Assembly: GCA_903896545.1 (NCBI GenBank)
Contig: CAITYF010000246.1
Location: forward strand, 1-64,000
Direction of reading: 5' to 3'
Origin: an uncultured Myxococcales bacterium
Lineage (GTDB): Bacteria; Myxococcota_A; UBA9042
Length of the DNA: 64,000 bases
In this document: piece after piece, positions 8,970-18,900 of the stretch
How the letters are laid out: the number at the start of each line of letters is the position of its first letter
How positions within the stretch are numbered: position 1 is the first letter of the stretch
Notes under the pieces: model-generated
The model's input: the letters and a program-made list of their open reading frames with translations, nothing else
Told to the model about the DNA's origin: nothing
Database searches by the model: none
Translations under genes and position numbers: made by a program

Positions 8970-10277
8970 TTACGCGAGCGGGCGACCCATCGCGTGGTAG
9001 GCAAAACCCGCAGCGCGCATCGCCGGTGGATCAAAGGCGTTGCGACCGTCGAAAACGAGGCGGGAAGCCGTCGCCGCAGCCAGATCCTTGGGCGCCAGAC
9101 CGCGCAATTCCGTCCATTCGGTCACGAGCAGAATCGCGTCGGCGTCCTTGACCGCGTCCTGCCAGCTCGCCGCGTACGTGATGAGGTCGCCCAACTCCAC
9201 GCGCGCCGTTTCCGTCGCGACCGGGTCGTAACCGACCAGCACAGCACCGTCGCGCGTCAGGGTGCGGGCAATGACGAGCGCCGGCGCTTCACGCATGTCG
9301 TCGGTGTCCGGCTTGAACGCGAGACCCAGAAGCGCAATGCGCTTGCCCGCCAGATCCGCGCCAAAATGCTCCTGCACCTTGCGCGCGAGCACCGATTTCT
9401 GCTGGTCGTTGACCGACTCCACCGCCGACAGAATCTCCATCGCGAAGCCGTTCTGTCGACCGGTCATCATCAACGCCTTGACGTCCTTGGGGAAGCACGA
9501 GCCGCCGTAGCCAATACCCGCGTTCAGGAACGCCATGCCGATCCGGCTGTCGGTGCCGATGCCACGCTTCACTTCCGTGACGTCCGCACCGACTTTCTCG
9601 CACAGATTCGCGACTTCGTTCATGAACGAGATGCGGGTCGCCAGCATCGCATTGGCCGCGTACTTGGTCATTTCCGCGGAGCGAATGTCCATGAAAATGA
9701 TCTGCTCCGGACGCTCAACGAACGGCAAATACAAGTCGTGCAGCACGCCGCGGGCGCGATCCGTCGCCGTACCGATGACCACGCGATCCGGCTTGAGGAA
9801 GTCGTCCAGCGCCGCGCCTTCCTTCAGGAATTCCGGGTTGGAAGCGACGTCAAACTGCACTTTCGCGTGGGCGCTGAGGATCGCGTGAACCTTCGCGTTC
9901 GTGCCAATCGGAACAGTCGACTTGGTCACGACAACCGCGTAGTCGGTCAGCCCGTCCGCAATCGCCCGCGCCACTTGCAGCACGCGCGAGAGGTCGGCGG
10001 AACCATCTTCCTGCGGCGGCGTACCCACGGCGATGAACACCGCAGCGGCACCCGCGACGCCTTCCGCAGTCGACGTCGTGAAGTGCAGACGACCGGCCGC
10101 GACATTGTTCAGAACCAGTTCATCCAAGCCCGGCTCGAAGATCGGGATGATACCGTTGCGCAGGCCCTCAATCTTCTTGACGTCGACGTCCACGCACGTG
10201 ACTTGATTGCCGCTGTGGGCAAAGCACGCGCCGGCGACAAGACCAACATAACCCGAACCAATGACTGCGATTTTCAT
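8970..10277 (-). CDS. ugd: UDP-glucose 6-dehydrogenase
   Basis: The protein has 435 residues, the usual family length. It oxidises UDP-glucose to UDP-glucuronate with two NAD+, feeding exopolysaccharide or LPS synthesis. The N-terminal Rossmann fold starts at residue 1 (MKIAVIGSGYVGLV), with VDVDVKKI after it. Further hallmarks are FIAVGTPPQEDGSADL, VTKSTVPIGT, SNPEFLKEGAALDDF, and the catalytic loop GYGGSCFPKD with the nucleophile Cys261. The C-terminal UDP-binding domain has LGLAFKPDTDDMREAP and VTEWTEL. A strong sigma-70-type promoter lies upstream at 10330-10358 in the gap shared with gyrA. No other polysaccharide genes adjoin it. Confidence 0.96.
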   Translation of the reverse strand: MKIAVIGSGYVGLVAGACFAHSGNQVTCVDVDVKKIEGLRNGIIPIFEPGLDELVLNNVAAGRLHFTTSTAEGVAGAAAVFIAVGTPPQEDGSADLSRVLQVARAIADGLTDYAVVVTKSTVPIGTNAKVHAILSAHAKVQFDVASNPEFLKEGAALDDFLKPDRVVIGTATDRARGVLHDLYLPFVERPEQIIFMDIRSAEMTKYAANAMLATRISFMNEVANLCEKVGADVTEVKRGIGTDSRIGMAFLNAGIGYGGSCFPKDVKALMMTGRQNGFAMEILSAVESVNDQQKSVLARKVQEHFGADLAGKRIALLGLAFKPDTDDMREAPALVIARTLTRDGAVLVGYDPVATETARVELGDLITYAASWQDAVKDADAILLVTEWTELRGLAPKDLAAATASRLVFDGRNAFDPPAMRAAGFAYHAMGRPLA

Positions 10278-10329
10278 GACGTCTCACGACCGGCGGGCAA
10301 GAGTAAGGCACCCGCGAAAAGGGGCCTAG

Positions 10330-10358
10330 AGTGTAAGGTTGCACGGGGTCTCGGTCAA
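10330..10358 (-). promoter_or_regulatory. Sigma-70-type promoter of ugd
   Basis: On the minus strand TTGACC (10358-10353) is followed after exactly 17 nt by TACACT (10335-10330), about 50 bp before the ugd ATG. Both hexamers match the housekeeping consensus at five and four of six positions. The divergent gyrA promoter in the same gap has the same form, which supports both. Confidence 0.7.
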
Positions 10359-10495
10359 CCGTTCACACCGGTTTGTCACCTGCACAAGCGAGACGCGACG
10401 GGAAGGCTGCGCGATCGTCCGCCGACGACGCTCCGAGGCACGAGCGAATTTTGTCTTTTCAAGAGGTTATGTCGCGCACCGCGGGGCCGACGGCG

Positions 10496-10524
10496 TTGAC
10501 GTTTGAAGCGATTCAGCGTACAGT
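10496..10524 (+). promoter_or_regulatory. Sigma-70-type promoter of gyrA
   Basis: TTGACG (10496-10501) and TACAGT (10519-10524) are separated by 17 nt and lie about 37 bp before the gyrA ATG at 10561, giving a short leader. Both boxes and the spacing fit a housekeeping promoter. No supercoiling-response element could be recognised beyond this. Confidence 0.72.
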
Positions 10525-10560
10525 GCGGCCCCCTTCAGCCGGCAGCCCCGGAGTCCATAC

Positions 10561-13164
10561 ATGGCCAACAGCGACACTCCTGACAGCATCGACGAACTGA
10601 CCCCGCCGCCCGGCGACGGGAACGGTGGCGGCGACAACAACGCCGGCCACATCGCCGGCATCAACATCGAAGACGAGATGCGCTCGTCGTACGTCGATTA
10701 CGCCATGAGCGTGATCGTCGGCCGCGCGCTCCCGGACGTGCGCGACGGCTTGAAGCCCGTGCATCGCCGCGTGCTCTTCACGATGTACGAGTTGAAGAAC
10801 AATTGGAATTTGGCCTACAAGAAGTCGGCGCGCGTCGTCGGCGATTGCATCGGCAAGTACCACCCGCACGGCGATCAGTCGGTGTACGACACGATCGTCC
10901 GCATGGCTCAGCCTTTTGCGCTGCGCTACCTGCTTGTCGATGGTCAGGGTAACTTCGGCTCCGTCGACGGCGATCCTGCGGCCGCGATGCGTTACACCGA
11001 AGTGCGCATGAGCAAGCTCGCCCACGAGCTGCTTGCGGATCTGGACAAGGAAACGGTCGACTTCCAGCCGAACTATGACGGCCACGACCACGAGCCGACG
11101 GTGCTGCCGACGCGCGTGCCGAACCTGCTGGTGAACGGTTCGGGCGGTATCGCGGTTGGTATGGCGACGAACATTCCGCCGCACAACCTGGTGGAAATCA
11201 TCAACGCGACCATCGCGCTGATCGAGGACCCGTTCATCGACGTGCGCGGACTCATGGTCCACGTGCAAGGTCCGGATTTTCCGACCGGCGGCACGATTTA
11301 CGGCAAGCAAGGCATTGTCGACGCGTACGCGACCGGTCGCGGCAAGCTCAAAGTGCGCGCCAAGACGCACATCGAGACCGAGAAAAAAGGCGGACGCGAG
11401 GCGATCATCGTCGACGAACTGCCGTACCAGGTGAACAAGGCGCGGCTCATCGAGCACATCGCGGAGCTTGTTCGCGACAAGAAGATTGAGGGCATCAGCG
11501 ACCTGCGCGACGAGTCGGACCGCACCGGCATGCGCATGGTGATTGAGCTCAAGCGCGACGCGATTGCCCAGGTGGTGCTGAATCATCTGTATGTGCAAAC
11601 GGCGCTTCAGTCGGGCTTTGGCATCATCAACTTGGCGATTGTGGCTGGCCAGCCGCAGGTGCTGACGCTGAAGGAAATGCTGGAGCACTTCATCGATCAC
11701 CGCCGCGAAGTGGTGACGCGTCGCTGCTTGTACCTGTTGAAGCAGGCGGAAGCGCGCGCCCACATTTTGCAGGGTTTGCTGATCGCGCTCGACCACTTGG
11801 ACGAGGTCATCGAGCTGATTCGCTCCAGCCCGGATCCGGTCACCGCGCGCGAGCGTTTGGTGCTGCGGTTTGGTCTGAGCGAATTGCAGGCGCAAGCGAT
11901 TCTGGACATGCGGTTGCAGCGCCTCACGGGCCTGGAACGCGACAAGATCCGCGCCGAGTTCGACGAGTTGATGAAGCAGATCGCGTGGCTGAAGTCGGTG
12001 CTGGAAAGCGACGACGTGCTGATGGGCGTGATCACGGGCGAGCTCATCGCCATTCGCGACGAATACGGTGACGCGCGCCGCACGGACATCGTCGAAGACC
12101 ACGCGTCGCTGTCGATGGAAGACCTGATCGCCGACGAGGACATGGTCGTCACGATTTCCCGCACCGGCTACATCAAGCGCACGCCGCTTTCCGCCTACCG
12201 CGCCCAACGTCGCGGCGGTCGCGGTAAGTCGGGCATGTCGACCAAGGAAGAAGACTTCGTCATCGACCTGTTTGTCGCCAGCGCGCACCAGGACCTGCTG
12301 ATCTTCACGTCCTTGGGCAAAGTCTACGGTTTGAAGGTCTACGAAGTTCCGGCAGGCGCCGCGAGTACGCGAGGCAAGCCGATCGTCAACCTGATTCCGG
12401 TGGAAGCGAAGGAAGACGTCAAGGCTGTCGTGCCGATCCGCGAATTCGTGGAAGACGCGTACATGCTTTTGGCGACGAAGTTCGGTACGGTCAAGAAAAC
12501 GGATTTGATGCAGTACGCGAAAATCCGGTCGACCGGCATCATCGCGATTGTGCTGGACGAGGGCGACGACCTGATCGACGCCAAGGTCCTGCACGACAGC
12601 GACAACGTGGTGCTGGGCACCCGCGACGGCATGTCGATTCACTTCCATTCCACGGATGTGCGACCGATGGGTCGGGCGACACGCGGCGTGCGCGGCATTC
12701 TGCTGTCGGGCAAGGATTCCGTCGTGAGTCTGGCGGTCGTGCCGGGCACAGGTCAGGAAGTGGTGGACGAGGAAACGCCGGAAACGGAAGCGCCGGAAAC
12801 CGAAGAGACCGAGGGCGAGACCGGCTACAAGGGCCTCGCGCTCCTGACGGTTTGCGAAAACGGCTACGGAAAGGCGACACCGCCGCACGCGTACCGCATG
12901 CAGAACCGTGGCGGACGCGGCGTCATCTCGATCAAGACCACGGCGCGCAACGGCAAAGTGGTCGGTGTTCGCGCAATTGAGCCCGACGGTGAAGTCATTC
13001 TCGTGACCGACGGCGGCACGTTGTTGCGTATCCTGGCGTCGGAGATCCGCGTCATCGGTCGCAACACGCAAGGCGTCAGGCTGATCAACCTGGGCGACGG
13101 CGAGAAGGTCATGAGCTTCGAACACTTCACCGAGCGCGACGTCGGCGAGGAGAAAGGCGCGTAG
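10561..13164 (+). CDS. gyrA: DNA gyrase subunit A
   Basis: The protein has 867 residues. GyrA breaks and rejoins both strands while GyrB hydrolyses ATP, introducing negative supercoils. The breakage-reunion domain starts near residue 33 ([38 protein letters not shown]) and holds the catalytic Tyr145 in AAAMRYTE. In the quinolone region the motif is [10 protein letters not shown]: Gln106 and Asp110 occupy the places of E. coli Ser83 and Asp87. The C-terminal pinwheel carries the GyrA box QRRGGRG at about 549-555, which marks it as gyrase rather than topoisomerase IV, and an acidic insert ([17 protein letters not shown]) near residues 736-753. Residues 1-30 are a Pro/Gly/Asn-rich extension. gyrB is not in the window. 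Confidence 0.97.
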   Translation: MANSDTPDSIDELTPPPGDGNGGGDNNAGHIAGINIEDEMRSSYVDYAMSVIVGRALPDVRDGLKPVHRRVLFTMYELKNNWNLAYKKSARVVGDCIGKYHPHGDQSVYDTIVRMAQPFALRYLLVDGQGNFGSVDGDPAAAMRYTEVRMSKLAHELLADLDKETVDFQPNYDGHDHEPTVLPTRVPNLLVNGSGGIAVGMATNIPPHNLVEIINATIALIEDPFIDVRGLMVHVQGPDFPTGGTIYGKQGIVDAYATGRGKLKVRAKTHIETEKKGGREAIIVDELPYQVNKARLIEHIAELVRDKKIEGISDLRDESDRTGMRMVIELKRDAIAQVVLNHLYVQTALQSGFGIINLAIVAGQPQVLTLKEMLEHFIDHRREVVTRRCLYLLKQAEARAHILQGLLIALDHLDEVIELIRSSPDPVTARERLVLRFGLSELQAQAILDMRLQRLTGLERDKIRAEFDELMKQIAWLKSVLESDDVLMGVITGELIAIRDEYGDARRTDIVEDHASLSMEDLIADEDMVVTISRTGYIKRTPLSAYRAQRRGGRGKSGMSTKEEDFVIDLFVASAHQDLLIFTSLGKVYGLKVYEVPAGAASTRGKPIVNLIPVEAKEDVKAVVPIREFVEDAYMLLATKFGTVKKTDLMQYAKIRSTGIIAIVLDEGDDLIDAKVLHDSDNVVLGTRDGMSIHFHSTDVRPMGRATRGVRGILLSGKDSVVSLAVVPGTGQEVVDEETPETEAPETEETEGETGYKGLALLTVCENGYGKATPPHAYRMQNRGGRGVISIKTTARNGKVVGVRAIEPDGEVILVTDGGTLLRILASEIRVIGRNTQGVRLINLGDGEKVMSFEHFTERDVGEEKGA

Positions 13165-13170
13165 GACACG

Positions 13171-14976
13171 ATGGCGGAACGGGGCGAGCGGCTACAGCGT
13201 TTTTTGACCTGGAGCCAAGCGCGGCCTGTGCGCAACGGCATCCTGTTCGCAACGCTGCTGTGCCTGCCCACCGTCTTGTCGGGGTGGATGCTGGACGACT
13301 GGATCCACCGCGCGGCGATCCTCGGTCGCATCCCGATCCATCATCCGGACGCGTTCACGCTCTTCACGTTTGGCAACGGCGTCAAAGCCGACGTGATGGC
13401 GCGTACGCAATTCGGGTATGGCTGGTGGACCCTGCCGGACCTGCGCTTGCAGTTCTTTCGCCCGCTTTCGTCACTCACGCACATCTTCGACGAAACGGTG
13501 CTGGGACCTCACGCGTGGCTGCAGCACGTCCACAGTCTGCTCTGGCAAGCCGCCGGAATCGCCGCGTCGGCGGCCATTTTCCGACGGCTGCTTGCCCCGC
13601 GCACGGCGACTTTGGCCACGCTTCTGTACGCCGTCGATGAATCGCATTGGACGGCCACTTGGTGGCTCTCCAACCGCAACGCGTGGGTGTCCATGGTGCC
13701 GGCGATGCTCGGTTTCTGGGCTTGGCTGCGCGCGGAGGATGAAGACTGGCTGCCCGGCAAAATCGCCGCGCCTCTGCTGTTTGGCGTGGGGCTCTGCGGT
13801 GGCGAAACGGCGCTTGGCGTAGCTGCCATCTGGGTCGCCGTGGCCATCGGGAAGCGCACCAAGCCGCTCTTCACGACGCTGCTGCATCTCGCCCCGCTCG
13901 GCCTCGTGCTCACCGTCTGGGCTACTTACTACAAAGCGCACGGCTATGGCGCAGCCGCTTCCGGCGCGTACCTCGATCCCGGCGCGGAACCGCTGCGCTA
14001 CTTGGGTCAGGCAGTGCACCGCATTCCGTCACTCGCAGGCGCGCTCATTGCCAGCATGCCCGTGGAACTCGCGGTCGTCTCACCGACCGCAACGTGGATC
14101 GTCGCCATCCTCAGCGCCGTTTGCATCTGGCTCGTGGTGCGCGGCCTGCGCCTCCTGCCTCTGGATCCGCGCGACCGCCGTATCTGGCCGCCTCTCGCCG
14201 TGGGTGCGCTGCTCGCGCTGGTTCCGCCTGCTTCCACTTGGGCATCGCAGCGCACGCTGCTCGCTCCGAGTCTGGTTTCCGCGGCGTTCGTGGCCATGTT
14301 GCTGCTTGGGCTCGCCAACTTTCTGAAATCACAGCCCGGCTTGCGATCGGCGCGTTGGGGGCGCGGGACGCTCGTCGGCATCCACTTGGTGTGGTCACCG
14401 CTTGTCGTGCTGCTCCTGAGCGTCGGCGTCGCGCTCGTGGCGCCCGGTGTTGACAACCTTTCACGCTCCGAAGCTCTGGCGAAGGTGGGGGGCAAACACG
14501 TCGTCTTGCTCGCAGCGCCCGACCCGGTGCTGAGCTTCTACCTGCCCGCGATGATGGCGTCCGCTGATCTGGCGCTGCCGCGTCAGTTCAACACGTTGGC
14601 GGTGTCTGAGTTCGACGTCGCGGTGACGCGTACCGCGCCCAACCGCATTCGTCTGGAAGCGCAACTGCCGACAAAGTGTAAGCCGTTCCAAACCGAGCCC
14701 TGCTTGGGCGCGCCACTGCTCTCCACGCAACCCGAGCAACTCATCATGGACCCGGCGCGCATGCCTCACGCCGGGGACGTCATCGAGGTGCCGCACTTGC
14801 GCGTTCGTGTGGAACAGGCAACGCCCGCAGGCGTCACGCAGGTCGAGTTCGAATTTGACGAGCCATTGGAGCGCTTGATTTTTCTGCGCTGGCACGAGGG
14901 TGCGTTGCACATCAGCCCGCCGCCAACGGAAACGCGCGAGCTGATCCGGCACGAAATCGGGGTGATGGGCGTCTAA
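13171..14976 (+). CDS. Polytopic membrane protein, GT-C glycosyltransferase-like
   Basis: The protein has 601 residues and starts 6 bp after gyrA. About ten hydrophobic segments fill residues 20-430. An early periplasmic loop has WMLDDWIH, an acidic pair after the first membrane span as in GT-C sugar transferases that use lipid-linked donors, and later FFRPLSSLTHIFDE, another phrase seen in this group. The last ~150 residues are soluble and beta-rich. A sugar transferase role on cell-surface glycans is likely, but donor and acceptor are unknown. Its close spacing to gyrA may only reflect compact packing. Downstream is the repeat at 14990-15092. Confidence 0.65.
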   Translation: MAERGERLQRFLTWSQARPVRNGILFATLLCLPTVLSGWMLDDWIHRAAILGRIPIHHPDAFTLFTFGNGVKADVMARTQFGYGWWTLPDLRLQFFRPLSSLTHIFDETVLGPHAWLQHVHSLLWQAAGIAASAAIFRRLLAPRTATLATLLYAVDESHWTATWWLSNRNAWVSMVPAMLGFWAWLRAEDEDWLPGKIAAPLLFGVGLCGGETALGVAAIWVAVAIGKRTKPLFTTLLHLAPLGLVLTVWATYYKAHGYGAAASGAYLDPGAEPLRYLGQAVHRIPSLAGALIASMPVELAVVSPTATWIVAILSAVCIWLVVRGLRLLPLDPRDRRIWPPLAVGALLALVPPASTWASQRTLLAPSLVSAAFVAMLLLGLANFLKSQPGLRSARWGRGTLVGIHLVWSPLVVLLLSVGVALVAPGVDNLSRSEALAKVGGKHVVLLAAPDPVLSFYLPAMMASADLALPRQFNTLAVSEFDVAVTRTAPNRIRLEAQLPTKCKPFQTEPCLGAPLLSTQPEQLIMDPARMPHAGDVIEVPHLRVRVEQATPAGVTQVEFEFDEPLERLIFLRWHEGALHISPPPTETRELIRHEIGVMGV

Positions 14977-14989
14977 ACCCGACGCCCCT

Positions 14990-15092
14990 TGTCCAACACC
15001 AAGCTCGGTGGGTCAAGCCTGTTGCTCTCTCGGACTGGGACCACGAGCGTGCACCTCCGGTGGCACGCCGGGGATGGAAGCGGTTTGATCTC
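14990..15092 (-). repeat. Intergenic repeat, copy 1
   Basis: On the minus strand this ~103-bp stretch matches positions 56966-57067 of the plus strand almost base for base. Shared blocks include GAGATCAAACC, GGCGTGCCACCGGAGGTGC, GCAACAGGCTTGACCCAC and GAGCTTGGTGTTGGACA. One single-base gap (GGTCCCAGT against GGTCCAGT) breaks any shared reading frame, so the conservation is at DNA or RNA level. Like the second copy it fills the space between the ends of two convergent genes. Confidence 0.75.
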
Positions 15093-15114
15093 GAACTTCG
15101 GTCGGAGTGTGTCG

Positions 15115-15933
15115 TCAACGCGTCTGCGTTGCGCCTTCATCCGCAACCGGATCCGTCACCACTTCACCGCGCAGTTCAGCCGCCTCCCACGGCGATGGAG
15201 TGACGGTTGTCTTCACAGCGGAAACAAGGCACGCCAGCTGCGCCTTCGCCGCGACAGGATCGGGCACTTCGGCGTGAAGCCATTGCGCGAGTGCGGCGGC
15301 ATCGTAAGCAGTCGGCGCGTCGTCCAAACCCAACGCAAGCAGAATCTTGCCCAGTGCGTACAGGTCCGTCTGCTCGGTCAATGGCTCGCCGCCGATCTGT
15401 TCCGGTGACGCGTACTGCGCCTTCCCACGGCGCACCGGCGCGCGACAGCCGCGCGGCACTGCGATGCCAAGATCCAGCAACAACACGCGCCCGTCGGTGC
15501 AAATCAGCACGTTGTCCGGCGCGACGTCCGCGTGGACCTGCCCCGCTGCGTGCACCGCCGCCAGCGCGAGCGCCACTTCGCCTGCCAGCCAGCGCGCTGC
15601 GTTGCCCGCCTCCTGCACCTCGGCCGAAAGCGCCTGCAACGACGCGCCCGGGTAGTACGGCATGGACAGCCACGGCACGCCACGAACCTCGCCTTCGTCC
15701 AGCAGGCGCGGGACGCGGATGTCATCCAGCATGCGCATCACGTCGGCTTCGTGGCGAAACAGCGCGAGAATCGTCGCATCGCCGCGGTGAATCGGCAGCA
15801 CGCGTTTGACCGCGCAGGTCTGCGTGTCGCCCAAGCGCTGACCCAGCCAGACTTCGCTCATCGCACTCACAGCAAGGCGCCGTTCAAGCAGCCACGGGCC
15901 AAACTGCAGCGGCTCAGGCCACCCGCTGGTCAC
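15115..15933 (-). CDS. Ser/Thr protein kinase with degenerate Gly-loop
   Basis: The protein has 272 residues; its GTG start overlaps the stop of the giant regulator gene (GTGA, 15930-15933). It is a Hanks-type kinase fold: the VAIK lysine is present (TCAVKRV), the catalytic loop reads HADVAPDN, and the metal-binding motif is DLG; YASPEQIGG and DLYALGKIL mark the activation segment and F-helix. The glycine-rich loop, normally GxGGMGxV, is LAVSAMSEVW with its glycines lost, so ATP binding may be weak and a pseudokinase role is possible. There is no C-terminal sensor or membrane span. Co-translation with the kinase/sigma-54 activator strongly suggests that it modifies or scaffolds that protein. 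Confidence 0.85.
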   Translation of the reverse strand: MTSGWPEPLQFGPWLLERRLAVSAMSEVWLGQRLGDTQTCAVKRVLPIHRGDATILALFRHEADVMRMLDDIRVPRLLDEGEVRGVPWLSMPYYPGASLQALSAEVQEAGNAARWLAGEVALALAAVHAAGQVHADVAPDNVLICTDGRVLLLDLGIAVPRGCRAPVRRGKAQYASPEQIGGEPLTEQTDLYALGKILLALGLDDAPTAYDAAALAQWLHAEVPDPVAAKAQLACLVSAVKTTVTPSPWEAAELRGEVVTDPVADEGATQTR

Positions 15934-18900
15934 GGTTCGGACTCGGTTGTACGGAGACGTGCGTACAACGTCGTCCTGTCGATGCCCAAGCTTTCCGCCG
16001 CGCGACGCTTGTTGCCACCCAAAATCTCGACGCGTTCTGCCACGGCGCGGCGGATGATCTCATCGAGCGGCGCAGTCTTCCACCAGCCTTCCGGCCTACC
16101 CGACGTCGCCTCTGCCGGTTTGTCGCGCGTCAAGAGTGGCTCCAGATCGGCCACGTCGATGACGTCGCCCGACGCGAACAGCCCCGCGCTCTTCAGCACC
16201 GTCTCCAGCTGCCGCACGTTGCCTGGCCACGAAAATTCGCGCAGCCGCCGCAGCGCTGCCGGCGTCAAGCGTTCCACCTGGCCGATCCCCGCCTTGCGAT
16301 TCTCACTCATGAAGTATTCGACGAGGAGAGGCAAGTCGTCCAGACGTTGCCGCAACGGCGGAATTTGCAGCTCCACGACGCGCAGCCGGAACAAGAGATC
16401 CTGACGGAACTGCCCCGCCTCGGCCATTTCCGGCAGGTTTCGATGCGTCGCGGCTACGAGCCGCACGTCGACTTTGCGCGTCCGCGTGTCACCGACGCGC
16501 TGAAGCTCCCCGGTCTGCAGAACACGCAGCAACTTCGGCTGCATTTCCAACGGCATCTCGCCGATCTCGTCCAGAAACAGCGTGCCACCGTCGGCGCTCT
16601 CAAAGAGGCCCTTGCGGTCGAGCACCGCGCCGGTGAATGCACCGCGCACGTGGCCAAAAAGCTCCGATTCGAGCAGCGTGGAAGGCAGCGCCGCGCAATT
16701 GATCGCCAGAAACGGCCCGCGCTTGCGGCGTCCGGTGAAGTGAATCGCGCGCGCCACCAGCTCTTTGCCCGTGCCCGACTCGCCGCACACGAGCACCGGA
16801 AAATCGTGATCGCGCACACGATCCATCAGGCCAAAAAGTCGCAGCAGCGCCGGACTTTCACCGCGAATCTGGCTGTAGTCGCTGCGCCGCTGGACGTCCA
16901 GGCGTTGCGCGACCAACTCGGCGCGGGCGTCGTCCAACGCGTGTTCCGTCTGGTCCAGTTCTTCACGGAGACGTTCAGCCAGACTTTGCACTTCGGCCTG
17001 GGTTTGGCGAAGCTTCTCTTGCGCCTGCCGCTCGCCCGCGACGACCCGCGCGTGTTCCACGGCGATCGACGCCTGATCCGCCAGCGCTTCAAGCAGCGAC
17101 GCGTGTTCGGGTGAAAACGCACCGGCGGTGAACCGGTTGTCCACGTACAACGCACCAATCGATTTGCCTTGCCACGCCATTGGCACGCACAGGATGGACC
17201 GCAAACTGCCGTGGTGAACGCTCGCCTGGGTGCGAAAGCGCTCGTCCTGTAGCGCGTCGGTCGTCAGGATACGCTCACCTGCTTGGAAAACCTGCCGCGC
17301 GATGCCCCAGCTCAACTTGAGCGACGCCTTGCGCAGATTCTCGCGGTCGAGGTTGCGCGCCACCATGACATTGAGCGCATCGTCGTGGTCCAACAGCAGA
17401 AAGCCGCGCTCGGCGCCGGTCAACAGCACCGCGGAATCCATGACGATTTCCAGAAGCGGCTGCAACTCTTGTTCCGCGCCCATGCGCCGGTTAATCGCCA
17501 GAATCGGCGCGAGCGCGTGCGGCGCAGGCAGCGGCGACGACGCGTTACCGGCGTCGGGCAGTTGACTGAGCACCGAGAGCAGGAGGTGGGTCGCGCCGTG
17601 CGCGCTGCCGTGGGCAAAAAGCTGGCCGTCGTGCGCCGTGAGCGTTGCGGCGATGGCATCAAAACGCGCCAAGCCATCGCGGGCCAGCGCCACCGCGCCG
17701 GTCCAGTCGCCTTGCCACGCCAGCGCACGCGCCAGATCCGCCATCAGTCCGATCCGCAACAAAGGCTTGCTTTCCGGTACGCGTTGCAGCGCTTCCTGCA
17801 GCAGCTGGGCGGTTTGGCCCCAAAGCGTGCGCGTGCCGTCGACCCGATCCAGCGACAGCCGTCCGAGCAGCCACGCTGCGCGCGCGCGGAGTTCTGCCGA
17901 CTCCAGAACTTCAGCCTCCGCGCTCACGGCTTCCGCGCACGCCCGCGCCTGCGCGATGCGCCCTGAGATCCGCAGCAACTCGCCGCGTTCAAGCTCGATT
18001 TCCTGCAGCTCCGCGACAGCGTTGGCATGGCGCAGGTCCGACTCCGCTCTCGCCAGATTGCGTTCCGCCGTGTGCCATTGGCCCGCCCGCCGTGCAAGCT
18101 CCGCCAGGACACAGAGCACGTTGCCCGCCAGATAGCCGTTGCGCTGCGTTTGATAGTAGGCGAGCGCCTCGTCCAGATCTTTGCGCGCGCGCTCGTCCTG
18201 TCCAAGCTGCGAGAGCAGATTACCGCGATTGCCCAACGCCCGCGCAAGTGCGCCAGCGTTGGTCGCGCGCCGCCCTGCCGACACGATGTGGTCGTACGCC
18301 ACGAGCGCACGGCCCAGATCGCCTTGCTCGTGATCCAAGGTCGCGACGTTCATCGCCATGTTCAGCGCGCGCAGGCGGTCGCCCGTGCGCTCGGCAGCCT
18401 GACGCGCCGTCTCATACCACGTGCGCGCTTGCGGCAGATCGCCGCGGCGCTGCGCACACAAGCCAAGCCCCGTCGCCGACGCCGCGTGAATCGCCGACTC
18501 CGCCAAGCGCGTGTCGTGCCAGAGTGCCTCGAATTGAGTGACGGCAGCGGCAAGATCTCCGCCGTAGTAGCGTCCGAGCGCTGCCAAGTAGGCAAAGAAT
18601 GGTGCAGTTTCGGGCGTCGCCGCTGCTTCGCCCGTTGCGACGGCTTCTGCTGCAGCGGCCCGATCCCCTTGCCAGGTAGCGGCAAATGCCAGCCACAGTT
18701 GTCCGGCGGCACGGAATTCCGGTCGCGGGTCTTCCACAACGAGCAGGGCGACGTCGCGACACGCCGGATAATCGCCACGGCGAAACGCCGCTTCCGCCAG
18801 CGCCAGTCGCACCTCCGGCGCAGCGCGGACGGCCTCGCTGAGCCCCGCAATTTTGCCCGTCAAGGCGTCGGCGCCAGCCAGCGTCAGCGCGCGCAGCTGG

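Noticed and set aside
10513-13125. 870-codon minus-strand frame opposite gyrA
   Set aside because: High-GC mirror frame of a well-identified gene; no family features.
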